The notes under the pieces were generated by a model. It searched no databases, was not told the origin of the DNA, and saw nothing but the letters and a program-made list of their open reading frames with translations. The translations under genes were made by a program, and so were the position numbers. This document shows positions 1-8,592 of a stretch of DNA of 64,000 bases, one piece after another (positions within the stretch are counted from its first letter, which is position 1; every line of letters begins with the position of its first letter). The stretch comes from Nannocystis exedens (lineage in GTDB: Bacteria > Myxococcota_A > Polyangia > Nannocystales > Nannocystaceae), in the NCBI RefSeq assembly GCF_002343915.1, contig NZ_NETK01000001.1, positions 8,756,001-8,820,000 of the forward strand, given 5' to 3'.

Positions 1-28
1 CCCCGCCGACATGGCCAAACGTACATGA

Positions 29-58
29 TGGTATATTCAGGTTGGTTAAGACCAACCT
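29..58 (+). promoter_or_regulatory. Extended -10 promoter with overlapping inverted-repeat operator
   Basis: TGGTATATT at 29-37 is an extended -10 element. A perfect 8-bp inverted repeat, AGGTTGGT (39-46) and ACCAACCT (51-58) around TAAG, starts just after it and covers the expected transcription start. That arrangement fits a repressor operator for the kinase gene that follows; the repressor is not known. No clear -35 box lies upstream, but only 28 bases are visible. Confidence 0.45.
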
Positions 59-87
59 GGAGTGAGGCGCATGTGGCAACCTGAGTC

Positions 88-1875
88 GTGATGGACAGCT
101 CCCCAACGCCGGTGTCGAGGGCGGCCCCTACGTGGCCCATCCACAAGCAGGTCGGTGCCGACTACATCGGCGAGGTGATCGACGGCCGCTACCGCATCGT
201 CGAGCGGTTGGCGAAGGGCGGCATGGTCCATGTGTTCCTGGCCAAGGATCTGACGCGCAGGTGCTACGTGGCGCTCGAGATCCTGCACCGGACGGGGCCG
301 GAGTCGCGGCGGCGCTTCGAGGTCGAGGCCGAGATCCTCAGCAACATCCAGCACCCGCACATCGTGCGGCCTGTCGCGTTCGGCCACACGCCCGATGCTC
401 AGCCGTACGTGGCGCTCGAGCACCTCGAGGGCGAGACGTGGTCGCGGCGGCTCGCCCGCGGGCTCCCGCCGTGGCGCGAGGTCGCCGAGCTCGGCGCCCA
501 GATCGCGGGCGCACTGCACGCGCTGCACAACCTCGGCGTCATCCACCGCGACATCAAGCCCGACAACATCATGATGGTGACCGGCGCCGATCGAGCGGTC
601 GCCAAGTTGATCGATCTCGGGCTCGCCAGCGTGGGCACTCCGTTCCACGAGGCCCAGGACGCGCGCTTCGCCTCGCAAGTCCCCGAGCGCCACAAGACCC
701 AGCTCGGCCCCAAGATCGGCACGCCCCCGTATCTGCCGCCCGAGGCCGGTCTGCGGCCTGCCGAGCCGCGCCTGGACGTCTACTCGCTCGGCGCCACGCT
801 GTACCAGCTCTGCACCCGGACCTTGCCCGACCCGAACGACTTGCGGCCGATCCAGGCGGTCCTGCCCGACAGCGACGCGCCCCAGGACTTGTCGCGGCTG
901 CTCCTCGCCGCGCTCGAGCCGGACGTGGCCGATCGTCTTCCGTCCGCCGATCACCTGCGGCGCGGCCTCGAGGCGATCCTGGCCGCGCACCCCCTGACGC
1001 CCCGCTCCAGACAGCTGTTCGGCGGCTGCTACGATCGCCTCGAGGTGCTCGGCGTCGGCGCGAGCGCGATCGTCTACCGCGCCTCGGACCGCGAGCTGTC
1101 GCGGGAGGTCGCGCTCAAGGTGCTCCGCGACGCGAAGCCGAGCGACGACGACACGATCCGCTTCCGCCGCGCGGCGAAGATCCTGTCGGCGCTGCGCCAC
1201 CCGAACATCCCGCAGATCCACCATTTCGGCGTCGAAGTGAGCGGCCCAGCACACGATCGAGAGCAGCGCTTCGCCGTGACGGAGCTGTGCCCCGGCTCGC
1301 CCCTTGCAGCGCATGGACTACGCAGCACCGGAGGCGCGCGCCGGCGGCGCGTGGTGGTCCCTTCACTCGGAGCCGGCTGCGACGCCAGCCGCAACCGGTC
1401 CCGAGCAGGTCACGGCGGAGCAACGGGGCCGCAGCAGGCCGGCGCTGCGCACGGTCGCCTCCGGGCTGGCGAGCGCGGCGCGGAGCTGCGCCAGGGTGGG
1501 CGGGGGCGGGTCTTCGAGCACGACCCATCGTCACCGATGTCCGCCGCGGTGCGGGGTGCGCGGCCGCGTGAGCCGTCCCACGGGGCGCGGCGAGATGTCC
1601 CGGAGGACAGACCCGGATCGCGCCTCGGAACGGCGGACCCGCGGTGGGTTGCGAGGGCGGCGAGGTATCCCCGAGGACGGGCTCGCCGCCGCGCCACGAG
1701 GCGGCGGGCCCGTGGGAGGACGGGGGCGCCAGGTCCGGCGCCGCACCCCGGGTCGACGGCCGGCGGGCGCGACGAGGTGTCCCCGAGGACAGGTTCCGCG
1801 CCGCCCCGCGCGTCGAAGATCCGCGCGCGTGGCGAGATGGCCCCGAAGACAGGTACGTCGCCGCGCCGTTGTTGA
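88..1875 (+). CDS. Degenerate tandem serine/threonine kinase (probably inactive, second domain broken)
   Basis: Residues about 27-300 are a Hanks-type kinase domain with HRDIKPDN, a DLG in place of DFG and PPEA in place of APE. The glycine loop reads LAKGGMVHVF and the beta-3 lysine is replaced by glutamate (VALEIL for VALKIL), so it should not bind ATP normally. From about residue 311 a second kinase domain begins (LGVGASAIVYRAS, VALKVLRD with its lysine intact) but homology stops near base 1305. The kinase text RMDYAAPEA reappears in another frame at about 1311-1336, so roughly 100 residues including the HRD and DFG parts are deleted and the frame is lost. The remainder of the open frame to 1875 looks non-coding and is filled with palindromic repeats. 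Start is GTG 88 or ATG 91, overlapping the stop of a six-codon leader ORF (71-91) that has a GGAG site. Best read as a decaying pseudogene or pseudokinase. Confidence 0.6.
   Translation: MMDSSPTPVSRAAPTWPIHKQVGADYIGEVIDGRYRIVERLAKGGMVHVFLAKDLTRRCYVALEILHRTGPESRRRFEVEAEILSNIQHPHIVRPVAFGHTPDAQPYVALEHLEGETWSRRLARGLPPWREVAELGAQIAGALHALHNLGVIHRDIKPDNIMMVTGADRAVAKLIDLGLASVGTPFHEAQDARFASQVPERHKTQLGPKIGTPPYLPPEAGLRPAEPRLDVYSLGATLYQLCTRTLPDPNDLRPIQAVLPDSDAPQDLSRLLLAALEPDVADRLPSADHLRRGLEAILAAHPLTPRSRQLFGGCYDRLEVLGVGASAIVYRASDRELSREVALKVLRDAKPSDDDTIRFRRAAKILSALRHPNIPQIHHFGVEVSGPAHDREQRFAVTELCPGSPLAAHGLRSTGGARRRRVVVPSLGAGCDASRNRSRAGHGGATGPQQAGAAHGRLRAGERGAELRQGGRGRVFEHDPSSPMSAAVRGARPREPSHGARRDVPEDRPGSRLGTADPRWVARAARYPRGRARRRATRRRARGRTGAPGPAPHPGSTAGGRDEVSPRTGSAPPRASKIRARGEMAPKTGTSPRRC
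1590..1852. repeat. Cluster of four palindrome-family copies
   Basis: Four copies of the window-wide palindrome lie at about 1594-1609, 1665-1679, 1777-1792 and 1836-1852. Each is followed by a similar CAGG-type flank and a Cys/Gly-codon-like GC-rich stretch, and the spacing is 60-110 bp. The copies are imperfect (for example one has GTATCCCCGAGGACG). They fill the decayed 3' part of the kinase gene. Confidence 0.7.
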
Positions 1876-1906
1876 CAGCCTCGCGCCGCGGTGCTCGGAT
1901 CGCCGG

Positions 1907-2656
1907 GTGAAGCCCCCCGTCCACGTCGTCGGCAATTACGTCTCGCCCTACGTCCGCAAGGTGCTGGTCGCGCTCGACCTCAAGGGCGTGGCCTACACGA
2001 TCGACCCGATCATCCCGTTCCTCGGCGGCGACGGCTTCACCGCCGTCAGCCCGCTGCGGCGGATCCCCGTGCTCGTCGACGGCGACCTGACCCTGACCGA
2101 CTCGACCGTGATCTGCGAGTACCTCGACGAGGTCCACCCGACGCCGCCGCTCCTCCCGCGCACCCCGGCGCTGCGGGCCCGGGCGCGCTGGCTCGAGGAG
2201 TTCGCCGACACGCGCATGGGCGACGTGTTCATCTGGCGGCTGTTCGCCCAGGTGATCGTGCGCCCGGCGGTGTTCGGCCAGCAGCCCGACACCGCGCTGA
2301 TCGAGAGGACGATGCGCGACGACGTGCCGCAGGTGTTCGACTACCTCGAGGCGCAGGCCCCGGCCGAGGGTTACTTCTGCGGCGAGCTGTCGATCGCCGA
2401 CATCGCCGTCGCCAGCTTCCTGCGCAACGCCGGGCTGGCGAAGGTCAAGCCCGACCCCGAGCGCTGGCCCCGCCTGGCCGGCCTGGTCGAGCGAGTGCTG
2501 GCCCTGCCGAGCTTCGCCCGCCTCAAGGAGTTCGAGCGCACCCTGCTCAAGGTCCCGCCGGCCGAGCACCGCGCGGCGCTGGCCGCCATCGGCGCGCCGA
2601 TCAGCCCCGAGACCCTCGGCACCGACCGCCCGCGGGCCGGGTTCGCCCGCGGCTGA
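1907..2656 (+). CDS. Glutathione S-transferase family protein
   Basis: A 249-residue protein with the two-domain GST layout. The N-terminal thioredoxin-like half runs to about residue 80 and has the SPYVRKV active-site region and the cis-proline and substrate motif RRIPVLVDG followed by LTDSTVICEYLDE. The all-helical C-terminal half contains GELSIADIAVASFLRN, the GST N-capping box. It probably conjugates or reduces glutathione-type thiols in the cytoplasm; the substrate cannot be told. GTG 1907 is chosen because homology begins directly after it and the sequence before it is repeat DNA; no strong ribosome site is seen. Confidence 0.9.
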   Translation: MKPPVHVVGNYVSPYVRKVLVALDLKGVAYTIDPIIPFLGGDGFTAVSPLRRIPVLVDGDLTLTDSTVICEYLDEVHPTPPLLPRTPALRARARWLEEFADTRMGDVFIWRLFAQVIVRPAVFGQQPDTALIERTMRDDVPQVFDYLEAQAPAEGYFCGELSIADIAVASFLRNAGLAKVKPDPERWPRLAGLVERVLALPSFARLKEFERTLLKVPPAEHRAALAAIGAPISPETLGTDRPRAGFARG

Positions 2657-2685
2657 GCCTGGCCGCCGGAGCATGCCCGATCGGT

Positions 2686-2706
2686 CATGCTTTGGAGGAC
2701 ATGTCG
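2686..2706. repeat. Palindrome-family copy between GST and thioesterase genes
   Basis: A CATG, ten bases, CATG arrangement ending in GGAGGACATGTC is a partial copy of the window-wide palindrome, placed 30 bases after the GST stop. Confidence 0.5.
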
Positions 2707-2754
2707 AATGTGCCAGTGTCGGTGTACGGTCGACACGTCGGTGCAGGCGCGGCC

Positions 2755-2783
2755 TTGAAGCCGCAGGGTGGCGCGGGTAATGT
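2755..2783 (+). promoter_or_regulatory. Sigma-70-like promoter, probably leaderless
   Basis: TTGAAG (2755-2760), a 17-base spacer and TAATGT (2778-2783). The expected start of transcription falls at about 2790, against the ATG at 2791, so the thioesterase mRNA would have almost no leader. Confidence 0.55.
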
Positions 2784-2790
2784 GGCGGGG

Positions 2791-3294
2791 ATGACCGACG
2801 CCGGCCCGGCCCTGGCAGCGCTGGTCGCGGCCGCCGCCGATCCGGCGGCGATCGTGGCGATCCTCAACGACCACCGCAGCGCGTTCGACCGCCTGATCGG
2901 GCTGGTGTTCACCGGCGTCGGCGACGACGCGGTCGAGGCCGAGGTGCCGGTCACGCCGGGGCTGCTGCAGCCGTACGGGCTCGTCCACGGGGGCGTGTAC
3001 GCGACGATCGTCGAGAGCCTGGCGAGCTCGGGGGCGGCGCTGTCGGCGATGCGGCGCGGGCAGTCGACGGTCGGCCTCGAGAACGCGACGTCCTTCTTGC
3101 ACGGCACGCGAGGCGGCACGCTGCGCGCCCGCGCGACGCCGCTGCACCGCGGGCGGCGCACGCAGGTGTGGCGCGTGGAGATCCGCGACGACGACCAGCG
3201 CGTCGTCGCCAGCGGGCACGTGCGGATGCTGTGCCTCGAGGGCGGCGCCACCGTGGCCGGCGAGTCGCTGGCGCTGCGCCGCGACGGCGAGTGA
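2791..3294 (+). CDS. PaaI-type hotdog-fold thioesterase
   Basis: A 167-residue single hotdog domain. The central motif PYGLVHGGVYATIVESLAS is the HGG(V/A) helix of the PaaI/YbgC-like acyl-CoA thioesterases, with the following glutamate as the likely catalytic acid; the STVGLENATSFLHG and TPLHRGRRTQVWRVEIRD strands complete the fold. It probably hydrolyses an acyl- or aryl-CoA in the cytoplasm. ATG 2791 lies against a good -35/-10 pair, which supports this start. The neighbours do not indicate the substrate. Confidence 0.88.
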   Translation: MTDAGPALAALVAAAADPAAIVAILNDHRSAFDRLIGLVFTGVGDDAVEAEVPVTPGLLQPYGLVHGGVYATIVESLASSGAALSAMRRGQSTVGLENATSFLHGTRGGTLRARATPLHRGRRTQVWRVEIRDDDQRVVASGHVRMLCLEGGATVAGESLALRRDGE

Positions 3295-3366
3295 GCCGTC
3301 GGACGTCGCGCACCGCGAATGGACGCCGCCGCCGCTGAAATCGGCGTGACCTCGGGCCGCGCCGGT

Positions 3367-3408
3367 GTGCTCGGTCATTCACGTCGCTCGCTTCGCGCCA
3401 CCGAGCAC
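3367..3408. terminator. Inverted repeat after thioesterase gene
   Basis: GTGCTCGGT (3367-3375) and ACCGAGCAC (3400-3408) form a perfect 9-bp stem with a 24-base loop, 73 bases after the thioesterase stop. No U-tract follows, so termination is only a possibility. Confidence 0.3.
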
Positions 3409-3553
3409 GTGCGTGGCCGCGTCCGCGGCGCGCGCACATCCTCGCACGGGCGGCTCGTCCTCGTTTCACTCGCGACGCGGCGCCGACGATCGGCTCGGCG
3501 AGGGAGCGCTCTTGCGCTCGCTCGACCCTTGTCGGACTCGCCGCAATTGTTCG

Positions 3554-6500
3554 ATGATCGCGCCCGCGTTCGCCGACGCGAAAGGATCGTCCTTGTCCAC
3601 GACCCTGCTGGAGCTCGTTGCTCGCCCGCTCGCCCCGGAGCGCTCCGCCGTCCTGCTCCGCAGCGTCGCCGCCGCGGTGCACGCGATGCACCGCCAGGGC
3701 CGCGTCCACCGCCACCTCGCGCCGCGGCGGATCCATCTCGACGGCGACGACGTGGTCGAGCTCGACGGCGCGGACGAAGGCGCCGACTGGCTGGCCGCGC
3801 ATCGACCCGACGAGCTCGCCTACGCGGCCCCCGAACTGCTGCAGCCGACGCTGCACGCCGCCGACCACCGCGCCGACCTCTATTCGCTCGGGGCGCTGTT
3901 CTACCAGCTGCTGATCGGCGCGGCGCCGTTCACCGCGGTCGACCTGCTCGGGTGGACGCACGCCCACGTCGCCCAGGCTCCGCGCGCGCCGGTCGAGCTG
4001 CGCCCCGAGGTGCCGGCGCCGCTGTCGGACATCGCGCTCAAGCTGCTGGCCAAGGCCGCCGACGAGCGCTACCAGAGCGCGGCGGGCCTCGTCGCCGACC
4101 TCGACCGCTGGCTCGCCGCGGCGGCCCGCGGCGGCGGCGAGCAGCGCTTCACGCTCGGCCTGCGCGACGTGCCCGAGCAGCTGCGGATCTCCCAGCGCCT
4201 CTACGGCCGCGACGCCGAGCTGCAGGCGCTCGAGGCGGCGCGCGAGCGGGTGGCCCAGCGCGGCGCGCCCGAGCTGGCGCTGGTGCGCGGGCCCTCCGGC
4301 ATCGGCAAGTCGGCGCTCGTCCACGGGCTCGAGCGGCGCCACACCGGCCAGCCCGGCGTCTTCGTCGCCGGCAAGTTCGACCAGTACGACCGCGACGTCC
4401 CCTACGCCACGCTGGTCAAGGCGTTCGGCGAGCTCGCGCGCAAGCTGCTGGCGGCCAGCGAGGAGCACCTGGCGACCTGGCGCCAGCGCCTGCAGGCCGA
4501 GCTCGGCAACCTCGGCCAGCTGATCATCGACATCATCCCGCAGATGGAGCTCGTGATCGGGCCGCAGCCGCCGGTCCCGCCGCAGCCGCTGCTCGAGGCG
4601 CAGAACCGCTTCAACCGGGTGCTGCGCCAGTTCATCGGCGTGTTCGCCCAGCCCGACCAGCCGCTGATCCTGTTCCTCGACGATCTGCAGTGGGCCGACG
4701 CCGCCAGCATCCGGCTCCTCCAGCACATCCTGACCCACCCCGACGTGCAGCACGTGCTGGTCGTGTGCGCCTATCGCGACGGCGAGATCGGCCCGTCGCA
4801 CCCGTGGACCGCCGCGCTGCTCGAGATCCAAAGCGCCGACGTGCGGGTGTCCGACCTCGCGGTCGCTCCGCTGCCGCCGCAGCACGTCGCCGCGCTGCTG
4901 GTCGACACCCTGCGCTGCGGCCCGGAGGCGGCCGACCAACTCGCCGCGCTCCTGCACGCCAAGACGGCCGGCAACCCGTTCTTCGTCGGCCAGTTCTTGA
5001 CCATGCTGGCCGCCGAGGGGCTGCTGTACCTCGACCCCGACGTCGGCGCGTGGCGCTGGGACCTGCCCGCGATCGAGGCCAAGGGCTACACCGACAACAT
5101 CGTCGCGCTGATGCTCGAGCGGCTGCGCGGGCTGCCGGCGGCGGCGCAGCGGGCCCTCAGCCTGCTGGCGTGCGCCGGCGCCGAGATCGCGCCGGCGACC
5201 CTGGCCGCGCTGCTCGGCCGCGACGAGCCCGCGGTGCTGGCCGACCTCGCGCCGGCGCTGGCCGACGGGCTGGTGGTCGCGCGCGGCGGGCAGCTCAAGT
5301 TCTCGCACGACCGCGTGCAGCAGGCCGCCTACAGCCTGACGCCCGAGGCCGAGCGCGCCGGCGTCCACCTGCGGATCGGTCGCGAGCTGCGCGGCCCGAT
5401 CGGCGCCGCCGTCGCGCCCGAGCGGCTGTTCGCGGTCGTCAACCACCTCAACGCCGCCGCCCCGCTGCTCACCGATCCCGCGGCCCGCTTCGACCTGGCG
5501 CGCCTCGACCTCCAGGCCGGCCGGCGGGCCAAGCAGGCCAACGCCTACGCCTCGGCGCTCGTCTACTTGCGGGCCGCGCTGGCCCTCTTGCCCGCGGACG
5601 CCTGGGACGCCCACTTCCAGCTGACCTTCGACCTCCACCGCGACCTGTCCGAATGCGCATATCTGTGCAACGACAACGACGCGGCCGAGCAGCTGTTCGC
5701 GGCCGCGCTGTCGCACGCCCGCGGGCCGCTCGAGCGGGCCGAGATCTTCACGCTGCAGATCAGCCTCTATTACTCGGTCGGGCGCATGCAGGAGAGCCTC
5801 GACGTCGGCCAGAAGGCGCTGCGCGAGCTCGGCGTCGACATCCCGGGCACCCCCGAGGCGCGCCTGGCCGCGTTCGGGCCGATGATCGAGGCGGCGGTGG
5901 CCCGCTTCTCGGCGCTCGACATCGAGGCGCTCGAGCACGCGACCTCGGTCGCCGACCCGGCGCGGCGGGTCGCCGCCCAGGTGCTGGTCAGCCTGCTGCC
6001 GTCCAGCTTCTACCTCGACATCGTCCTGTTCTCGATCATCATCCTGCGCCTCGTCGAGCTGTCGCTGGTCCACGGCGAGACGCGCGACTCGGTGGTCGGC
6101 TACGCCTCGTTCGCGCTGCTGCTGGTGACGGTGCTCGGCGAGCACGACATGTCGGGCCGGATCGCGCGCATGACCCTGCGCCGGCTCGAGCACATCGCCG
6201 ACGCCGGCGTGCACGCCAAGGTGCGCACGATCTACGGCTGGTTCACCGGCCCGTGGCACGAGCCGCTGCCGCAGATCCTCGCCCACCTGCGCGCCGGGCA
6301 GCAGGCCGGCGTCGAGGCCGGCGACCTCTCGGCCTACGGCGCGTTCGCGCTGCTCGGCCAGGACACGCTGCTCCTCTGCCGCGGCGACGCGCTGGCCCAG
6401 GTCGAGGAGCAGTGGGCCCGCCACCGCAGCAGCTACGTGCAGATGCAGCACGAGATCGCGGTCATGACCGTCGACGTCGTGCTGGCCCAGCTGCCGCGCC

Positions 6501-8509
6501 TGCGCGGCGCCCGGGTCGACGCCGACGACGCCGTCGAGCCCGGCCCCAAAATCGTCGGCTCCGCGCTCGGCACCCACCACTTCTTGCGCATGCAGCGGCT
6601 CTACCTGCTCGGCGACCTCGGCGGCGCGCTGCAGGCCGCCGAGCGGTTCGCCGCGACCAAGGGCAGCGGCCTGCTCGGCACCTTCCTCGGGGCCGACGGC
6701 GACTTCTACTGCGCCCTCGTGGCGGCCGCCGTGGCCGACCGCGAGCCGCTGCGCCGCGCCGAGATGCTCGAGCGGGTGCGGGTGCAGGCGGCCCTCAGCG
6801 AGCGGCTGGCGGCGCGCTGCCCGGCCAACTTCCGCGCCCGCGCCGAGCTGCTGGGCGCCGAGCTGCTGCGGCTCGAGGGCCGCTCGGCCGAGGCCCTGCC
6901 GCGGCTCGAGGCGGCGGCCCGGGTGGCCGCGCAGGACTCGTTCCTCGCGGTCGAGGCGATCGCCTGCGAGCGCGCCGGCGAGCTGGCGCGCGCGCTCGGG
7001 CTCGGCGTCGCCGCCGTCGCCTACTTCGAGCGCGCCCGCAGCCTCTACGCCCGCTGGGGCGCGACCGCCAAGCTGACGCAGCTGGCCACGCGGGTGCCCG
7101 AGCTCGGCCCGATCACCCCGCCCGGCTCGCAGTGGCTGTCGGTCGACGCGCTCGCGGTGGTCAAGGCGACGCAGGCGCTGTCGGGCGAGCTGATGCAGGA
7201 CAAGCTGCTCAGCAGCCTGATGCACATCGTGCTCGAGCACGCCGGGGCGCAGAACGGCCACCTGTTGCTGCTCGAGCGCGAGCGGCTGGTGATCGCCGCC
7301 GGCGCCCGCACCGGCGAGCAGGGCGTCGAGGTCACCCTGCCGGCGCGTCCGGTCGTCGTCGACGACGAGCTGGCGCTGTCGATCGTGCAGTACGTCCGCC
7401 GCACGCGCGAGCAGGTGCTGCTGACCGACGCCCGCAACAGCCCGCTGTTCGCCGCCGACCCCCACCTCGCGCGCGGCCAGGTGCGCAGCGTCCTGTGCGT
7501 CCCGGTCGTCCGCTCCGGCGCGCTGGTCGGCTTGCTCTACCTCGAGAACAACTGGATGAGCGGCGCCTTCACCCCGCAGCGCACCGCGGTGCTCGAGCTG
7601 CTGCTGACGCAGGCGGCGATCTCGCTGGCGGTGTCGTCGCTGTACGGCGACCTCGCCCGCGAGAACCGCGAGCGCAAGCAGGTCGAGCAGGGCCTGCGCG
7701 AGAGCGAGGAACGCCTGCGCCAGCTCGTCGAGAGCGCCGGCGCGGTCCCGTGGGAGGCCGACGTCTCCGCCGGGCGCCTGACCTACATCGGCTCGCAGAT
7801 CGCCGGGCTGCTCGGCCACGGCAGCGACCGCTTCACCGGCGACCCCGGGTTCTTGGCCGGCATCACCCACCCGGCCGACCGCGAGGCGCTGGCGCTGCAC
7901 CTGTCGGCCGCCGGCGGCGAGGCGCGCGAGCTCGAGTTCCGCGTCACGGCCGAAGGCGGCGAGGAGATGTGGCTGCACAGCATCCGCGCCGTCCACAAGG
8001 GCCGCGGCGACTCACCGCTGCGGCGCGGCTTCTTCTTCGACGCCACCGCCCGCAAGCGCACCGAGGCCAGCCTGCGCGACAAGCTCGAGGTCATCGCCGC
8101 CCAGCAGGAGGCGATCCGCCAGCTCTCGACGCCGATCATCGAGGTCTGGGAGGGCGTGGTGCTGATGCCGCTGTTCGGCACGATCGACACCGGCCAGGCC
8201 CTGCGCATGCAGGAGCTGCTGCTCGACGCGATCGGCCGCCTGCGCGCCCGCTTCGCCATCATCGACCTCACCGGCGTCGAGGTCGTCGACACCGGCACCG
8301 CCCACCACATCATCGGCCTGGTCCGCGCCGTCCAGCTGCTCGGCGCCCGCGGGATCGTCGTCGGCGTCCGCCCCGACGTCGCCTCCTCGATCATCTCGCT
8401 CGGCGTCGAGCTCGGCCGGGTCCCCACGCTCTCGACCCTGCGCGAGGCGCTGCTGATGTGCATGCAGGCGGCGGCGCAGCGGCGCAAGGCCGGGCAGGCC
8501 GACCGCTGA
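3554..8509 (+). CDS. Giant sensor: pseudokinase-AAA ATPase-helical repeats-GAF-PAS-STAS
   Basis: A 1651-residue cytoplasmic signalling protein. Residues 1-210 are the C-lobe of a Ser/Thr kinase without an N-lobe; the catalytic HRD is HRH (residues 52-54) although YAAPELL and DLYSLGALFYQLLIG are kept, so it is a pseudokinase. Residues about 215-500 are an AAA_16-type predicted ATPase with P-loop GPSGIGKS (about 246-253) and Walker B LILFLDDLQW. A long TPR-like helical region follows, then GAF (about 1210-1370), PAS (about 1385-1500) and a STAS domain (about 1525-1645) with the RsbR-like text DLTGVEVVDTGTAHHI, whose threonine is the usual RsbT-type phosphorylation position. Related proteins usually end in a histidine kinase, as does the gene at 62502; here a stressosome-type STAS domain replaces it. 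ATG 3554 is chosen as the first start giving homologous sequence. Confidence 0.85.
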   Translation: MIAPAFADAKGSSLSTTLLELVARPLAPERSAVLLRSVAAAVHAMHRQGRVHRHLAPRRIHLDGDDVVELDGADEGADWLAAHRPDELAYAAPELLQPTLHAADHRADLYSLGALFYQLLIGAAPFTAVDLLGWTHAHVAQAPRAPVELRPEVPAPLSDIALKLLAKAADERYQSAAGLVADLDRWLAAAARGGGEQRFTLGLRDVPEQLRISQRLYGRDAELQALEAARERVAQRGAPELALVRGPSGIGKSALVHGLERRHTGQPGVFVAGKFDQYDRDVPYATLVKAFGELARKLLAASEEHLATWRQRLQAELGNLGQLIIDIIPQMELVIGPQPPVPPQPLLEAQNRFNRVLRQFIGVFAQPDQPLILFLDDLQWADAASIRLLQHILTHPDVQHVLVVCAYRDGEIGPSHPWTAALLEIQSADVRVSDLAVAPLPPQHVAALLVDTLRCGPEAADQLAALLHAKTAGNPFFVGQFLTMLAAEGLLYLDPDVGAWRWDLPAIEAKGYTDNIVALMLERLRGLPAAAQRALSLLACAGAEIAPATLAALLGRDEPAVLADLAPALADGLVVARGGQLKFSHDRVQQAAYSLTPEAERAGVHLRIGRELRGPIGAAVAPERLFAVVNHLNAAAPLLTDPAARFDLARLDLQAGRRAKQANAYASALVYLRAALALLPADAWDAHFQLTFDLHRDLSECAYLCNDNDAAEQLFAAALSHARGPLERAEIFTLQISLYYSVGRMQESLDVGQKALRELGVDIPGTPEARLAAFGPMIEAAVARFSALDIEALEHATSVADPARRVAAQVLVSLLPSSFYLDIVLFSIIILRLVELSLVHGETRDSVVGYASFALLLVTVLGEHDMSGRIARMTLRRLEHIADAGVHAKVRTIYGWFTGPWHEPLPQILAHLRAGQQAGVEAGDLSAYGAFALLGQDTLLLCRGDALAQVEEQWARHRSSYVQMQHEIAVMTVDVVLAQLPRLRGARVDADDAVEPGPKIVGSALGTHHFLRMQRLYLLGDLGGALQAAERFAATKGSGLLGTFLGADGDFYCALVAAAVADREPLRRAEMLERVRVQAALSERLAARCPANFRARAELLGAELLRLEGRSAEALPRLEAAARVAAQDSFLAVEAIACERAGELARALGLGVAAVAYFERARSLYARWGATAKLTQLATRVPELGPITPPGSQWLSVDALAVVKATQALSGELMQDKLLSSLMHIVLEHAGAQNGHLLLLERERLVIAAGARTGEQGVEVTLPARPVVVDDELALSIVQYVRRTREQVLLTDARNSPLFAADPHLARGQVRSVLCVPVVRSGALVGLLYLENNWMSGAFTPQRTAVLELLLTQAAISLAVSSLYGDLARENRERKQVEQGLRESEERLRQLVESAGAVPWEADVSAGRLTYIGSQIAGLLGHGSDRFTGDPGFLAGITHPADREALALHLSAAGGEARELEFRVTAEGGEEMWLHSIRAVHKGRGDSPLRRGFFFDATARKRTEASLRDKLEVIAAQQEAIRQLSTPIIEVWEGVVLMPLFGTIDTGQALRMQELLLDAIGRLRARFAIIDLTGVEVVDTGTAHHIIGLVRAVQLLGARGIVVGVRPDVASSIISLGVELGRVPTLSTLREALLMCMQAAAQRRKAGQADR

Positions 8510-8525
8510 GCGAGCAGGACTCTGG

Positions 8526-8565
8526 GGACATGTCCGCAAGGGCATGACCTGGGGGACATGCCCTT
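8526..8565. terminator. Palindrome pair and 9-bp hairpin between convergent genes
   Basis: GGACATGTCC (8526-8535) is a perfect palindrome of the window-wide family. It is followed by AAGGGCATG (8538-8546) and CATGCCCTT (8557-8565), a perfect 9-bp stem with a ten-base loop. The pair sits between the ends of the sensor gene and the convergent topoisomerase gene, so a bidirectional terminator is likely. Confidence 0.55.
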
Positions 8566-8592
8566 CCGAGCATGACCCTGGGGCAGGCCCGA

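Noticed and set aside
1376..1875. Continuation of the kinase protein to base 1875
   Set aside because: After the break near 1305 the frame shows no kinase text and is composed of Arg/Gly/Ala-rich sequence over palindromic repeats; it is probably not functional protein.
2951..7996. A 1681-codon open frame on the minus strand opposite the giant sensor gene
   Set aside because: Its product is low-complexity Arg/Ala/Val/Glu text without domains and mirrors the codon bias of the plus-strand gene, as do other long opposite frames (1115-2674, 12626-14428, 22026-25262, 26681-30361, 39737-41851).
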